DNA of 64,000 nucleotides from assembly GCA_030065125.1 (NCBI GenBank), contig JASJDM010000002.1:62001-126000 (forward strand), given 5' to 3'. The position numbers and the translations under genes were made by a program. A model generated the notes under the pieces. It worked only from the letters and a program-made list of their open reading frames with translations, searched no databases and had not been told where the DNA came from. Shown one piece after another: positions 51,630 through 62,256 of this stretch. Position 1 is the stretch's first letter. Each line of letters opens with the position of its first letter. The DNA comes from Lysobacterales bacterium (GTDB lineage Bacteria; Pseudomonadota; Gammaproteobacteria; Xanthomonadales; SZUA-38).

Positions 51630-54387
51630 CGCCGGCCAGCCGGCTGAGCCGCGAGTACTGGCGGCTGGCCTGGCCGTAGCCCGGAGCCAGGGAATCGTAG
51701 CTGAACGCCAGGGCGTCACAGCCCTGGTACTCCAGGGTCATGCTGCCCCAGTTCTCCAGCACAACTTCTTCGGCGTCATAGTCCGCGCCCCAGCTGGTAA
51801 AACCCGTCGGATACAGCGCATCCAGGACGACTCGATTGCCGTCGGGCTGCCCGGAACCGAATACCCACATCTGATTTCCATCGGGGTCGTAGGTGAAGAA
51901 AATTGCCAGCACGCTGCCGTCCGTCAGCCACTGGATAATCAGTCCTTCCCCGTTGCGGGCCGGGTCGAAGAATGACCCGGACAAACCGGCATTCACCGCC
52001 GGCGCGGCGCCGCTGCCGCAAGCGGCAATCTGACTCAACCGCTCGGCACCGGCCATGACCGGGCCGAACCCCTGGGCCGCGCTGCCGGAATAACTGACCC
52101 GCCCCGGTACCTCCACTGCTGAACAGGTGGGAAACACCATGGACATGCCGCCCCAAGGCGAAAACCAGATGTTGCCGGCATCAAAGCCTTCGCCAAAGCG
52201 GGTACCCAGCGGCCGCAGTACCTGGTCCGCCACCAGGCTGTTGCCCGCCACCGTCGCTGAGGCAATGAACCACGCCGGCCCGCCACCATCCGGGCGATAG
52301 GTAAAGGTGTAGATCAGTGCGCTGCCGTCATCCAGGATCTCCACGTACTGGCCTTCACCGTTGCGGCCGGCGTCAAAGTAGGCGCCGGAATGACCGGCGG
52401 AGATCTCGCCGGCCCCGGCCAGCTCCACCGGTCCAATGTCACACTCGTAGATGCCGTCCCCGTTGCCGTCCTGGGGGCGCCCGAGCCCATTGATGTCGCG
52501 CCATCCGCAGGGCAGCACCAGGGCCTGCTGTTCACCCAGAATGACCGGCTCGGCCGGTCCGGAGTCCACCAGCACGCTGCTGGCCAGGGGCGAGCGGACG
52601 CCGCGCGGGTCCGGTTCGGACAGGGCCGTGTCTGCTTCATTCAGATCCGTGGCGTCTTCCAGCAGGCAGCTGACGTTGCTGGCTGCGTTGTAACCCACCG
52701 AGGTCAGATTGATGAATGCACGGCAGGCCTTGGTGTTCAGCCGCCGGTCGATGGCATTGGACAGCGCGATGATCTCCGGCTCCGGCACCGGCTCCGAACG
52801 CTCGGTGGCAAGCGCGTCGCCACCGGACGAAATGAGGTTGCCGTGCAGGATCACCCGACCCTCGGCGGCGTTGAACTGAATGCCGGTACAGCCCGCGGTG
52901 CTGTCTTCGAAAACGTTACCTTCCAGGCCCAGGTCAAACAGCCCCGGCAGCACGGACCACTCAACGGCGCAGCCCCTGCTGAAACTGCCGGCCTGGTTGT
53001 CGCGAAAAACATTACGGACGATGGCATGGGCGTTGCCCGAGCCCGTTGCGGCCTGCACGAAGAGGTTGTCATCCGGCGCCGCCGGAAATGACTCGCTGGT
53101 GAAGAAGTCCACGGCGCCGCCGCGCTGGGCGCTGTTGCCGGCGAATATGGAGTCCGCCAGGAGCGTTTCTCCCCGGGACAGTACCGCCGACGAAAGCGGC
53201 ATGGCAATGGCGCCACCGTTTCCGCCCGCCGCGTTATCACTGAAGGTACTGGATGCCACACGCAGCTCGCCCCCAGCCTGCACCAGCACGGCGCCCCCGT
53301 CGCCGTCGACCTGGAACCCCCGCACGGTGAGCTGCTCCATCCTCAGCCGTCCACCCGTTCCCACCGTCAGCAGCCTGAATCCACCGGCGGCCGCATCCAG
53401 CCTGGCGGTCCCGCCATTTCCGCGAATGACCAGGTTGCCGGTGATGACAGGAAGGGCGTTTGTGCTGGATCCAAAAGCGTTGGAAAACGCCAGGTCCTGG
53501 CTCAGGGTGATGACAGCCAGGTTCTCAGCACCTGCCTGGTTGGCGGCATTGACGGCGGCCACCAGGCCGTCGACCGTCTGCACCGTGGATGCGGTCCGCG
53601 AGACCACCGGCTCAAGGTTGCTGTCGCAGGCGTCACCGGCACCATCGGCATCACTGTCGCGCTGGCTGTTGGACAGCCCCGGGCAATTGTCACAGGCATC
53701 GCCTGTACCGTCGCCGTCCTGGTCTTGCTGCTCCCGGTTGGCCAGCAAAGGGCAGTTGTCCAGGTCATCCAGAATTCCGTCCAGGTCTACGTCATCACCG
53801 CCTGGATCGATGACCAGACTCTGGACCACGGCGCGACTGCGTCCAATGGCGTCGTTCCGCTGGGGATTTCGCCATGACACGAAACACTGAATGGTGTCGA
53901 AATCACCCAGGGAAAACTCAGACGGAATCACCTGGGCGTTGTCCAGAGCAGCGCCGGTGCTGTCGGTAAGCGAAAAACCAAACTCGTCGATGAATCGTCC
54001 TTCCAGCTCGATCTGCTCGACGCCGCGCACAGTGAACAGAAAGGTGTCGTCAACCCCGTCCCGGCCGTCCACTATGGTCAGGGTGGATTCCGTGCTGACT
54101 TCCACCGGCCGGTTGCCGTTGAACAGGATGATCTCCAACTCGCCCGTAGCCCCGGCAAGGATGGTTCGATCGAAGGTGGGGCCCTTGAGGTTTTCCAGCC
54201 GGGTCAGGTCCCGCCAGTCGGCGCGGACGGTGTACTCCAGTTCCCATTCGATGGGCAGATCGCCCAGCAGCTGGGCGGTCTGGCACCCCACGGTGGCGGA
54301 AATGGCAAAGGCGCCGCTGCTGAACAGGGCCATAAGCGCTCCAGCCACCAATCCGCGTACCGTAGATCTGGACGAATATTCCTTCAA
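51610..54387 (-). CDS. Secreted thrombospondin-3/beta-helix protein
   Basis: A 925-residue secreted protein. Signal peptide [18 protein letters not shown]-terminal beta domain (~30-195), then thrombospondin type 3 calcium-binding repeats (~200-265; [47 protein letters not shown]). A right-handed beta-helix follows (~270-650; [30 protein letters not shown]). Two copies of a module (~660-790 and ~800-915; [34 protein letters not shown]) match the pair in the cyclophilin-subtilase. Start is TTG 54387 with an AAGGAAA upstream; an internal ATG would cut the signal peptide. Probably a surface or extracellular adhesin; no catalytic residue seen. Confidence 0.78.
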   Translation of the reverse strand: MKEYSSRSTVRGLVAGALMALFSSGAFAISATVGCQTAQLLGDLPIEWELEYTVRADWRDLTRLENLKGPTFDRTILAGATGELEIILFNGNRPVEVSTESTLTIVDGRDGVDDTFLFTVRGVEQIELEGRFIDEFGFSLTDSTGAALDNAQVIPSEFSLGDFDTIQCFVSWRNPQRNDAIGRSRAVVQSLVIDPGGDDVDLDGILDDLDNCPLLANREQQDQDGDGTGDACDNCPGLSNSQRDSDADGAGDACDSNLEPVVSRTASTVQTVDGLVAAVNAANQAGAENLAVITLSQDLAFSNAFGSSTNALPVITGNLVIRGNGGTARLDAAAGGFRLLTVGTGGRLRMEQLTVRGFQVDGDGGAVLVQAGGELRVASSTFSDNAAGGNGGAIAMPLSSAVLSRGETLLADSIFAGNSAQRGGAVDFFTSESFPAAPDDNLFVQAATGSGNAHAIVRNVFRDNQAGSFSRGCAVEWSVLPGLFDLGLEGNVFEDSTAGCTGIQFNAAEGRVILHGNLISSGGDALATERSEPVPEPEIIALSNAIDRRLNTKACRAFINLTSVGYNAASNVSCLLEDATDLNEADTALSEPDPRGVRSPLASSVLVDSGPAEPVILGEQQALVLPCGWRDINGLGRPQDGNGDGIYECDIGPVELAGAGEISAGHSGAYFDAGRNGEGQYVEILDDGSALIYTFTYRPDGGGPAWFIASATVAGNSLVADQVLRPLGTRFGEGFDAGNIWFSPWGGMSMVFPTCSAVEVPGRVSYSGSAAQGFGPVMAGAERLSQIAACGSGAAPAVNAGLSGSFFDPARNGEGLIIQWLTDGSVLAIFFTYDPDGNQMWVFGSGQPDGNRVVLDALYPTGFTSWGADYDAEEVVLENWGSMTLEYQGCDALAFSYDSLAPGYGQASRQYSRLSRLAGVSCPSF

Positions 54388-54533
54388 TCCAAGGTTTCCT
54401 TTATGGCAATGTCAGCCGGGGAATCCCCTCCGGGGCTGATTATGCCCCGGAACCAGCGGTGTGGGGAACACATCCCGATCCGCATACGCAATGTACGGGC
54501 AATTACCGTACACTTGCCGGCTAACCGAGTGGG

Positions 54534-55895
54534 ATGCAGTCCATTATGAACGCCAACCAGAAAGCCGACCGCCCGCCGCTGCTGGCCCGCGTGCTCAAGA
54601 CCACCGCCAAGATCGAGCCCAACGAAACCCGCGCCGTGCTGTTGTCATTCGGTTTCTCGTTTATCCTGATGACCGCGTACTACATCCTGCGACCCATCCG
54701 GGATTCCCTGTCCAGCAACTGGACCGACGCGGAACTCAGCACCCTGTGGACCGCTACCTTCTTCTTCAGCGCCATTGCAGTGTCCATTTACGGATTCGCC
54801 TGCACCCGGGTTCGGGTGCAGCGCCTGGTACCAGCTGTATACGTGTTCTTCGCTGCGTCTTTTGTTGCTTTTTTCCTGGCCAACCGGGCGCTGCCCGACC
54901 CGGACTGGGCCAACCGCGTGTTTTATGTCTGGATCAGCGTCTTCAGCATGCTCAACATGTCGGTGTTCTGGACCTTCATGGCGGATATCTACAGCAAGGA
55001 GCAGGCACCCCGCCTGTTTGGGTTCATCGCTGCCGGCAGCAGTATCGGCGCCATTGCCGGCCCCACCATCGCCGTATCGCTGGTTGACGCCGCGGGGCGC
55101 GAGAACCTGATGCTGCTGTCGGCAGTACTGCTGCTGGTGCCGATCGCGCTGATCGCCTGGCTGCTGCACTGGCGCGCCGCCAGTGAAGATCCCGGCAGCC
55201 CCAGGGCCGCAGTGCAAACCCAGACCATCGGTGGCAACCCGTTCGCCGGGTTCTCCATGTTCATCAGGAATCCGTACCTGCTGTCCATCGGCCTGTTTAT
55301 CTTCCTGTACACGACGATCAGTTCTTTCGTCTATTTCGAGCTGAAAAACCTGATGGAAGGCGTGGATCAAAATGCCCGGGTCCAGATCTGGGCCGGCATG
55401 GACCTGGCAGTCAACGTCCTGGCCATCGCCACCGCCATGTTCGGAACCTCCCGAATCGCCACCCGCCTGGGGCTGTCCTTCACCCTGGCCTGTGTCCCCG
55501 TATTGATCGTGCTCGGCATGGCGGTAGTGGCCATGGCGCCCATGCTGTGGGTCGTGGTGGGGCTGCAGATCGTGCGTCGCGCCGGCAACTACGCCATCAC
55601 CCGTCCCGGCCGGGAGATGCTGTTCACCGCGGTGGATCGCGAAGCGCGGTTCAAGGCCAAGAGCGTCATCGACGTGGTGGTGTACCGGGGGGGAGACATG
55701 GTCAGCGGCTGGGCTTTTACCGGCCTGACCCAGGGCCTGGGCCTCGGGCTGGGGGCCGTGGCAGCCATCGGCGCCGGAATCGCGGCGATCTGGGCCGCCG
55801 TGGGCGCTTACCTGGGCCGGGTATACAAGCGGCAGAGCGGAGAACCCGCGGCGGCATCCAGCGCGGGCCATACAACGGCTGAACAAACCATATGA
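54534..55895 (+). CDS. Nucleotide-transporter-like / MFS membrane protein
   Basis: A 453-residue inner-membrane protein with about 12 hydrophobic segments (e.g. [43 protein letters not shown]). The N-terminal [15 protein letters not shown] and [11 protein letters not shown] fit the Npt1/Npt2 (ATP:ADP antiporter-like) branch that bacterial annotation often calls MFS transporter. The PIRDSLS...[18 protein letters not shown] region supports that. An ATG at 54546 (MNANQ) is an alternative start. Its TGA overlaps the ATG of ilvD (ATGA), so the two are coupled. The substrate cannot be assigned. Confidence 0.75.
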   Translation: MQSIMNANQKADRPPLLARVLKTTAKIEPNETRAVLLSFGFSFILMTAYYILRPIRDSLSSNWTDAELSTLWTATFFFSAIAVSIYGFACTRVRVQRLVPAVYVFFAASFVAFFLANRALPDPDWANRVFYVWISVFSMLNMSVFWTFMADIYSKEQAPRLFGFIAAGSSIGAIAGPTIAVSLVDAAGRENLMLLSAVLLLVPIALIAWLLHWRAASEDPGSPRAAVQTQTIGGNPFAGFSMFIRNPYLLSIGLFIFLYTTISSFVYFELKNLMEGVDQNARVQIWAGMDLAVNVLAIATAMFGTSRIATRLGLSFTLACVPVLIVLGMAVVAMAPMLWVVVGLQIVRRAGNYAITRPGREMLFTAVDREARFKAKSVIDVVVYRGGDMVSGWAFTGLTQGLGLGLGAVAAIGAGIAAIWAAVGAYLGRVYKRQSGEPAAASSAGHTTAEQTI

Positions 55896-57580
55896 CTGAC
55901 AAAATCAAAGTAGATATCCGCCCCTATTCCAGGGTCGTGGTGGACGGTGTCGAGCAGGCCCCCAGCAGGGCCATGCTGCGGGCCGTCGGTTTCGAGGAAG
56001 AAGACTTCACCAAACCCCAGGTGGGCATCGCCTCCACCTGGAGCATGGTGACTCCGTGCAATATGCACATCGACAGACTGGCCAGGGCGGCCGGCGCCGG
56101 GGCTGACGACGCCGGCGGCAAGTCGGTGGAGTTCAACACCATCACGGTGTCCGACGGCATCTCCATGGGCACACCCGGCATGCGCTACTCGCTGGTATCC
56201 CGGGAGGTTATCGCTGACTCTATTGAAACGGTGTGCGGGGCCGAGGGATTTGACGGGCTGGTCACCATCGGCGGCTGCGACAAGAATATGCCGGGCTGCG
56301 TCATGGCCATGGTTCGGCTGGACCGGCCCTCGGCATTCGTCTACGGCGGCACCATACAGCCCGGACCGGGGCACACCGACATCGTGTCCGTGTTCGAGGC
56401 GGTGGGACAACGCTCCGCGGACGTGATTGACGACGAACAGCTGCTGCAGGTTGAAAAGGTAGCCATACCCGGCCCCGGATCCTGCGGCGGCATGTATACC
56501 GCCAACACCATGGCGTCGGCCATCGAAGCCCTGGGCCTGAGCCTGCCCGACAGCTCTGCCCAGGAAGCCGTTTCCGGCAACAAGCTGGAGGACTGCCGGA
56601 ATGCCGGCGAAGCGGTGATGGCCATGATCCGGTCAGGATTGAAGCCGTCGGATATCCTGAGCCGTGAGGCCTTCGAAAACGCCATGACCGTGGCCATCGC
56701 CCTGGGCGGGTCCACCAACCTGGTGCTGCACCTGCTCGCCATCGCCGCCGAGGCCGGGATTCCCCTGACCCTGGACGATTTCACCCGGGTCGGCGCGCGG
56801 GTGCCGCTGGTGGCGGACCTCAAGCCCAGCGGTAAGTACCTCATGTCCGAGTTGATTGCCATCGGCGGCATCAGACCGCTGATGAAGACCCTGCTGGATG
56901 CCGGCCTGCTGCACGGCGACTGCATGACGGTGACCGGCAGGACCATGGCGGACAACCTCTCGGACGTGGCGCCCTACCCCGAAGGCCAGGACATCATCCA
57001 GCCGCTGGATCAGCCGATCAAGCCGGACAGCCACCTGGTGATCCTGAACGGCAGCCTGTGCCCGGAAGGTGCCGTGGCCAAGATCACCGGCAAGGAAGGC
57101 AGCCGCTTCGAAGGGCCCGCCCGGGTCTATAACTCCGAGGAATCGGCGCTGCAGGCCATCCTGGACGGCGCGGTCAAGGCTGGCGATGTGGTAGTGATCC
57201 GCTACGAAGGCCCCCGGGGAGCTCCGGGCATGCGCGAAATGCTGAGTCCAACCAGCGCCATCATGGGGCGGGGGCTGGGCGACAAGGTGGCCCTGATCAC
57301 CGACGGTCGCTTCTCAGGCGGCAGTCACGGATTTGTGGTCGGGCACGTGGCACCGGAGGCCGCTGAGGGCGGCCCCATCTCCCTGGTACAGGATGGCGAC
57401 ATGATCGCCATCGATGCCGACAATCGCACCATCGAACTGGCGGTGCCGGCGGATGTACTGGACCAGCGTCGAGACAACTGGCGGCCGCCGGAACGCCGGC
57501 TGACGGGACTGCTGGCCAAATACGATCGGCTGGTGTCTTCTGCCTCCCGCGGCGCCGTTACGATTCCGCTGGACGACTGA
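55892..57580 (+). CDS. ilvD: Dihydroxy-acid dehydratase
   Basis: Iron-sulfur enzyme of branched-chain amino acid synthesis, turning 2,3-dihydroxy-isovalerate into 2-oxoisovalerate and the isoleucine counterpart. The 562-residue protein has the IlvD/EDD motifs [18 protein letters not shown] and [20 protein letters not shown], with cluster-ligand Cys in [15 protein letters not shown] and SCGGMY, and the substrate-site [19 protein letters not shown]. Length is normal. It overlaps the transporter by 4 bp and lies 2 bp from the end of the convergent HdrA-like gene. Confidence 0.96.
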   Translation: MTDKIKVDIRPYSRVVVDGVEQAPSRAMLRAVGFEEEDFTKPQVGIASTWSMVTPCNMHIDRLARAAGAGADDAGGKSVEFNTITVSDGISMGTPGMRYSLVSREVIADSIETVCGAEGFDGLVTIGGCDKNMPGCVMAMVRLDRPSAFVYGGTIQPGPGHTDIVSVFEAVGQRSADVIDDEQLLQVEKVAIPGPGSCGGMYTANTMASAIEALGLSLPDSSAQEAVSGNKLEDCRNAGEAVMAMIRSGLKPSDILSREAFENAMTVAIALGGSTNLVLHLLAIAAEAGIPLTLDDFTRVGARVPLVADLKPSGKYLMSELIAIGGIRPLMKTLLDAGLLHGDCMTVTGRTMADNLSDVAPYPEGQDIIQPLDQPIKPDSHLVILNGSLCPEGAVAKITGKEGSRFEGPARVYNSEESALQAILDGAVKAGDVVVIRYEGPRGAPGMREMLSPTSAIMGRGLGDKVALITDGRFSGGSHGFVVGHVAPEAAEGGPISLVQDGDMIAIDADNRTIELAVPADVLDQRRDNWRPPERRLTGLLAKYDRLVSSASRGAVTIPLDD

Positions 57581-57582
57581 CT

Positions 57583-58920
57583 TCAGCTCTGCTGGAGCAG
57601 CCCGTACAGCATCTGTTCGATGCGGCCGCGGATATCGTCCTGGGGCCGGTCGACACCGGACTCGGGCTCCAGCTCGATGCCTTTGCGCTCCAGGTATTGT
57701 GGGTCAAGCAGACGCGGATTGACGTCTGCCAGGGCCAGCTCGGCGGCCCGCAGGGCGTCGCGCCGCGTATCCGCCACGGATTTGGGGCCGGTCACACAGC
57801 CAGCGGCGTACACCCCATCGGGCTGCGGCAGGTTGCCATCCACGTAGCCGTCGTCACCCAGCCCCATTCCCAGCAGGGCAGCCAGTTCACCCAGGCCTGA
57901 CGGCGGTACCACCGACGTTGCCAGTACCACAAGGTCGTAATCCCGTGACACCAGTCGGCGATCTGAGAAGTCCTCCCATGACGTCCTGACCCCGCCGTCA
58001 TCGCCCCCGGCAGAGCGGAACATTCCGCCCTGGTGCAGCACCAGGCCCGGCACATCGTCCAGGCTGGCGCCCAGCTCCGGCAGGGAGGGCACCAGTACGT
58101 GAATCTCATCAACGCCCTGCTCCACCAGCTGGTGGACCTGGCTGGCCAGGACGTAAAGGCCGAAAGGCTCCAGGGCGTTCACCACCAGCAGGATACTGGC
58201 GGGATAGTCTTCACTGGAGGGCCGGACCGCAAAGCCACCGCTGGGACCCGGAGTTTCCAGCATCCGCTGCAGCTCCGCCGAAGTCAGGATATCGGGATGC
58301 GCCCCGTATCCCAGGTCTTCCAGGCCGTTCGCGTCACCGATGTCGACGCCGGCGGCCAGAACCAGTGACGCCACCTGAACTTCTTCCTCGGTCTGCAGCG
58401 GGAATTCGAATGAAATGGCGTCGTCCTCGCAGACCTCCGCACAGCGCCTGCACGGCAGGTAGTTGGGCGGCTGGTTCAGGCAGTGGGAAAGGTCAATGAC
58501 GTAAGCTTCCGGCAGCGTCGACGCCAGGGGTGTGTAGATCGCCTTGCGATAGGTCAGGCCGGCATCCCACTCGTTAGGCACCACCACCGGACAGGCCGCC
58601 CGACACAGGTTGCAGCGGGTACAGGCGTCACTGACGAACCGTTCCTGTCGGCGGAACTTCACCGTGAAACTGCCGGGCCGGCCCGCCACTGACACCAGTT
58701 CGGCCTGGGTGACCAATCTGATCCTGTCGTTGTCCGCCAGCGCCTGCAGTGCCGGCAGCCCTCCTTCCGCTCCCTTCTCCTCGGACAGCGGAGCGGCCAG
58801 ACGGCCACCCGCGACAGGAGACCGCTCCAGGATCAACACCTGGGCACCGGCCCGGGCACATTCCAGGGCGGCCTCCACTCCGGCCAGGCCACCCCCGATG
58901 ATCAGGACCTGGTCGGTCAC
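57583..58920 (-). CDS. HdrA-like FAD/4Fe-4S oxidoreductase
   Basis: A 445-residue flavoprotein with an N-terminal FAD motif (VLIIGGGLAGVEAALECARA), a cysteine motif CTRCNLCRAACPVVVP (~102-115) for a first 4Fe-4S cluster, and a second motif CLNQPPNYLPCRRCAEVCE (~148-165). The C-terminal half has the second nucleotide-binding part (DLVVLATSVVP; GVYAAGCVTGPKSVADTR). This matches the HdrA-like electron-bifurcation/FeS-flavoprotein family. Last gene of the five-gene operon; GTG start overlaps the previous stop (GTGA). It probably passes electrons from the 2-oxoacid oxidoreductase to an unknown acceptor. Confidence 0.82.
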   Translation of the reverse strand: MTDQVLIIGGGLAGVEAALECARAGAQVLILERSPVAGGRLAAPLSEEKGAEGGLPALQALADNDRIRLVTQAELVSVAGRPGSFTVKFRRQERFVSDACTRCNLCRAACPVVVPNEWDAGLTYRKAIYTPLASTLPEAYVIDLSHCLNQPPNYLPCRRCAEVCEDDAISFEFPLQTEEEVQVASLVLAAGVDIGDANGLEDLGYGAHPDILTSAELQRMLETPGPSGGFAVRPSSEDYPASILLVVNALEPFGLYVLASQVHQLVEQGVDEIHVLVPSLPELGASLDDVPGLVLHQGGMFRSAGGDDGGVRTSWEDFSDRRLVSRDYDLVVLATSVVPPSGLGELAALLGMGLGDDGYVDGNLPQPDGVYAAGCVTGPKSVADTRRDALRAAELALADVNPRLLDPQYLERKGIELEPESGVDRPQDDIRGRIEQMLYGLLQQS

Positions 58921-59498
58921 GGCGCCGCCGCCTCGTCGGCCTTTTGCTGTTGGTGCGTTCGGGCCAGCTGGATGCCCGCCTCAACCGCCTCCAGGTCCAG
59001 CGGTACCACCTTGGCCTTGACCGTGGTGCGGATCGCTTCTTCCAGGGATTCACGGCTGACCACGCCGGTGCGCCCTACCAGGTAACCCAGCATGACGACG
59101 TTGGCCACCACCTTTCGGCCCAGGTCCTCGGCCATTCGGGTCGCCGGGACCGGACAGATTTCCGTGCCGTCGTGCTCCGGCTTGACCAGGTCAGACTCCA
59201 CGATCATCAGTCCGCCCCGAGCCAGCCGACCCCGGTGGCGCTGATAGGCCTCCTGGAAGAATGCCACCAGGACATCCACCTCGGTAACGAAGGGAAAGTC
59301 AATGGGCTGGCTTGAGATCACCACGTCGGATCGCGACGCGCCACCCCGTGCTTCGGGTCCATAGGACTGGGTCGCCACCGCCTCTTTGTTGTCATACAGC
59401 GCCGCTGCTTTCCCCAGCAGCCGCCCCATCAGCACGATGCCCTGTCCACCAACTCCGCTGAAGCGGACCTGCACACGATCATCAGCCGGTATACTCAC
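58917..59498 (-). CDS. korC: 2-oxoacid:acceptor oxidoreductase, gamma subunit
   Basis: A 193-residue subunit of a 2-oxoacid:ferredoxin oxidoreductase: FSGVGGQGIVLMGRLLGKA, YGPEARGGASRSDVVIS and LVAFFQEAYQR are the gamma-subunit signature. The subunit lies between the alpha/beta subunits and the ferredoxin. GTG start overlaps the korB stop (GTGA). The specific 2-oxoacid (2-oxoglutarate, pyruvate or branched-chain acids) is not clear from sequence; korC is used as the closest name. Confidence 0.85.
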   Translation of the reverse strand: MSIPADDRVQVRFSGVGGQGIVLMGRLLGKAAALYDNKEAVATQSYGPEARGGASRSDVVISSQPIDFPFVTEVDVLVAFFQEAYQRHRGRLARGGLMIVESDLVKPEHDGTEICPVPATRMAEDLGRKVVANVVMLGYLVGRTGVVSRESLEEAIRTTVKAKVVPLDLEAVEAGIQLARTHQQQKADEAAAP

Positions 59499-60331
59499 GC
59501 GTGCTCCCCGTATGATCCGCGCTCCACGTCCACAAAATTGCCGACGATGATCGGCCAGTCCGGATCCATGATGTCAATCTGCAGGTCGGACATCCGGCTC
59601 ACACCGTTCTCGATATGACACCGATCCCGGTACATCTCCATCTCGTGCAGCCCCTGGGCAAAGTTATTGGGCCGGCCGAAACTCGTGGGGCAAGGCGCCA
59701 GCACCTCGGTAAAGCAGAAACCGTCTTTCTCCATCATGCGCAGCACGGCCTCTTGAAACTGGCGCACGTGCAGGACCGTCCAGCGGGAAACGAAAGACGC
59801 ACCAATGGCGTGTGCCAGGTGCGGCAGGATGAAGGGATGGTCCTGGTTGCCATCGGGTGCTGTCGGGCTGCGGGCCCCCTTGGGCGAAGTGGGGCCGGTC
59901 TGCCCCCCGGTCATGCCGTAATTGAAATTGTTGATGCAGATAACATTCAGATTGATGTTGCGCCGCGCGGCGTGAATGAAGTGATTGCCGCCGATGGCAG
60001 TGAGGTCACCGTCTCCACTGATGACCGTGACTACCAGGTCGGGCTTGTGCAGGGCTATTCCCAGCGCGAAGGGCAATGCCCGTCCATGGGTGGCGTGGTA
60101 GGAATCCACGTTCACGTAGCCCGCCGCCCGCCCGCTGCAACCGATCCCGGACACGCAGACGTGCCGGTCCGGATCAACGCCGGATTCCATAATTGCCCGG
60201 ACGTAGGTGTGGATGACCGTGCCGATACCGCAGCCCGGGCAGAGGATATGCGGAAAGCGATCCGCCCGCAGCAGGTCATCCGCCGGATGTTTGTCCACCA
60301 GGGAGATATTGGCTTCAACAGGTATGCTCAT
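59495..60331 (-). CDS. korB: 2-oxoacid:acceptor oxidoreductase, beta subunit (TPP-binding)
   Basis: A 278-residue thiamine diphosphate-binding subunit. The Mg/TPP motif is in ISGDGDLTAIGGNHFIHAAR and NFNYGMTGGQTGPTSPKG; an N-terminal Cys motif (CPGCGIGTVIHTYVRA) ligates the 4Fe-4S cluster of the active site. The start at ATG 60331 overlaps the korA stop by 4 bp and its own stop overlaps korC. Together with korA, korC and the ferredoxin it forms a full oxidoreductase. Confidence 0.92.
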   Translation of the reverse strand: MSIPVEANISLVDKHPADDLLRADRFPHILCPGCGIGTVIHTYVRAIMESGVDPDRHVCVSGIGCSGRAAGYVNVDSYHATHGRALPFALGIALHKPDLVVTVISGDGDLTAIGGNHFIHAARRNINLNVICINNFNYGMTGGQTGPTSPKGARSPTAPDGNQDHPFILPHLAHAIGASFVSRWTVLHVRQFQEAVLRMMEKDGFCFTEVLAPCPTSFGRPNNFAQGLHEMEMYRDRCHIENGVSRMSDLQIDIMDPDWPIIVGNFVDVERGSYGEHA

Positions 60332-61503
60332 GATTCGACAGCCTCCAGAATCTGCTCCGGGGTAGGCATGGCGCCGCCGGCATGGGTGATGTTGATCACC
60401 GGCATCCGGGTCAGTCGCTCCACTTCGCGCCGCAGTTGGCCCAGGCTGATTTCAGGCACGACAAACTGCCTGACTCGCCCGGATGCCGCCAATTCGCGAA
60501 CCCGGTCGCTGGGGAATGGCCATACGGTCTTTGGCCGCAGCAATCCCCAATGCCGCCCCTGGGCCCTGGCCATGCGAACCGCGTGCCGGGCTGAACGCGA
60601 GGTGCAGCCGATGGCCAGCAGCACGGTGTCTGCGTCGTCCAGCATGAACTCTTCCGTCATCAGGATCTGGTCGGCATGCTTGCGAACCTTGTCGACCAGT
60701 CGCGTCACCAGCTTGTGGTGCACGCCTGCGTCGGTGATCGGGTAGCCCCGCTCGTCGTGAGTCAGGCCGGTCATATGGACCTTGTAACCCTCGCCGGCGT
60801 GGGCAATGGGTGGAACCAGGTCATCATCCGGTGCGTAGCTCAGGAACGGTTCCTTGCCCGGCGGCTGGCGCGGCCCTTTCCTGACCCGGATCGACAGGAT
60901 GCCGGGTTCCGGGATCACCACGCGCTCGGCCATATGACCCACAACTTCGTCCATCAGCACAAATACCGGCACCCGGTAGCGATCGGCCGCGTTGAACGCT
61001 TCGAAGGTCAGGTCAAAACACTCCTGGGGTGAGTCGGGACAGTAGGCGATGACACCGTAGTCGCCGTGGGACCCCCACCGGGCCTGCAGGATGTCGGACT
61101 GGCCCACCATGGTCGGCAGACCCGTAGAGGGTGAGGCGCGCTGCACGTTGACCACGACAATGGGCAGCTCCATCATCGCCGCCAGGCCAATGTTCTCCAT
61201 CATCAGGCTGAAGCCCGGGCCGGAGGTAGCGGTCAGGCTGCGGGCACCCGCCGCCGAGGCGCCGATGATAGCGGCGATGCTGCCCAGCTCATCTTCCATC
61301 TGCACAAAACGACCACCCACTGCCGGCAGACGATCCGACAACCGTTCGGCGACTTCGGTTGAAGGGGTGATGGGATAGCCGGCAAAGAAGTCCAGACCGG
61401 CCGCCAGTGCGCCCTCGGCACAGGCGTGATCCCCCTGCATGAAGCGAGCCCCGCTCAGCAGTCTCGGAGTCGGTGGGGGCCGGGCCGCGTGGAGCTTAAC
61501 CAT
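60328..61503 (-). CDS. korA: 2-oxoacid:acceptor oxidoreductase, alpha subunit
   Basis: A 391-residue alpha subunit with the pyrimidine-binding domain (FAGYPITPSTEVAERL; TSGPGFSLMMENIGLAAMM; PIVVVNVQRASPSTGLPT) and a C-terminal domain II (ILMTEEFMLDDADTVLLAIG). ATG 61503 is chosen because it overlaps the ferredoxin stop by 8 bp; a frame 39 bp longer has a Pro/Arg-rich start. It catalyses CoA-dependent oxidative decarboxylation of a 2-oxoacid with korB, reducing the neighbouring ferredoxin. Confidence 0.92.
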   Translation of the reverse strand: MVKLHAARPPPTPRLLSGARFMQGDHACAEGALAAGLDFFAGYPITPSTEVAERLSDRLPAVGGRFVQMEDELGSIAAIIGASAAGARSLTATSGPGFSLMMENIGLAAMMELPIVVVNVQRASPSTGLPTMVGQSDILQARWGSHGDYGVIAYCPDSPQECFDLTFEAFNAADRYRVPVFVLMDEVVGHMAERVVIPEPGILSIRVRKGPRQPPGKEPFLSYAPDDDLVPPIAHAGEGYKVHMTGLTHDERGYPITDAGVHHKLVTRLVDKVRKHADQILMTEEFMLDDADTVLLAIGCTSRSARHAVRMARAQGRHWGLLRPKTVWPFPSDRVRELAASGRVRQFVVPEISLGQLRREVERLTRMPVINITHAGGAMPTPEQILEAVES

Positions 61504-61789
61504 CTGAGGCGTCCGCCTGGGACTCGGAGGTGAATATGGCAAGTTCGGGACAGATCAGGTCGCAAAAGCGGCAGAACACGCAGGCCTGCTCCTTGCCCGC
61601 CGCGACAACCGGAAAGTGGTGTCCCTTGGAGTTGGTGTCCTCGGAATATTCCAGTACGTCGACCGGGCAGTAGGAAATACAGAAATCACATTGCTTGCAG
61701 CGCTCGGCAATGACGTGCACCAGTCCGTGGGGCACCTGGGCCCGGGACAGGTCCATGGGCTGCCGACGGTTGCTGCGGATTGCATTCAT
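61496..61789 (-). CDS. 2x[4Fe-4S] ferredoxin subunit of the 2-oxoacid oxidoreductase
   Basis: A 97-residue protein with two CxxCxxC...CP motifs: CKQCDFCISYCPVDVL and CVFCRFCDLICPELAI, for two 4Fe-4S clusters. It is the electron-transfer (delta-like) subunit of the operon that follows with korA overlapping by 8 bp. First gene of the five-gene set; a plausible extended -10 (TGG-CATAAT, minus strand 61864-61872) lies 75 bp upstream, between it and the XRE gene. Confidence 0.88.
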   Translation of the reverse strand: MNAIRSNRRQPMDLSRAQVPHGLVHVIAERCKQCDFCISYCPVDVLEYSEDTNSKGHHFPVVAAGKEQACVFCRFCDLICPELAIFTSESQADASDG

Positions 61790-61968
61790 GCCAGTTCGAA
61801 GTCGCGCGGGATCGGGCCTGGGCCGGCCGCATCACGACTTTCCCCTCTGCAATACATGCTCACATTATGCCAGCCACACTGGGGGATTCGGGAAAGTACT
61901 GCTAAGGAGTTTCCGCAGTGCCCGTTGCTCCGGAATCCAGGCCCACGTCCGGGCGAATTACCGATCAG

Positions 61969-62256
61969 TCACAATTCGACGGGATCCGCCTGCTTCTGGC
62001 TGGCACCGGCACGCAATGTCTCGTTGCTGAGCGGTTCGAACGGCCGTTGGGAAAAAACCGCGTCCAGAGACAGTCCGAAGTAACTGGCCAGTCGAAATGC
62101 CAGGGACAGGCTCAGGTTGTACTGGCGCCGCTCGATGTAGCCGATGGTTTGTGGATGAACTCCTACCGCCTCGGCCAGTTCCTTGCGGGACACGGACCGT
62201 TCGGTCCGCAGGAGCTTCAGGCGGTTATAGAACTCGACCTCTTTAGTCGACGTCAT
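61969..62256 (-). CDS. XRE-family HTH transcriptional regulator
   Basis: A 95-residue regulator with one Cro/CI-type HTH domain (residues ~11-65: LKLLRTERSVSRKELAEAVG; VHPQTIGYIERRQYN; LAFRLASYFGLSLDAVFSQ). It has a short tail. It overlaps the end of the upstream membrane-protein gene by 14 bp and is probably translated with it. Its likely operator lies upstream of that gene (62728-62745). It may also act on the divergent-looking but co-directional kor operon just downstream; nothing proves it. Confidence 0.85.
   Translation of the reverse strand: MTSTKEVEFYNRLKLLRTERSVSRKELAEAVGVHPQTIGYIERRQYNLSLSLAFRLASYFGLSLDAVFSQRPFEPLSNETLRAGASQKQADPVEL

Noticed and set aside
54645..55886. A 413-codon minus-strand open frame
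   Set aside because: Antisense to the transporter gene, very Gly/His-rich and without domains.
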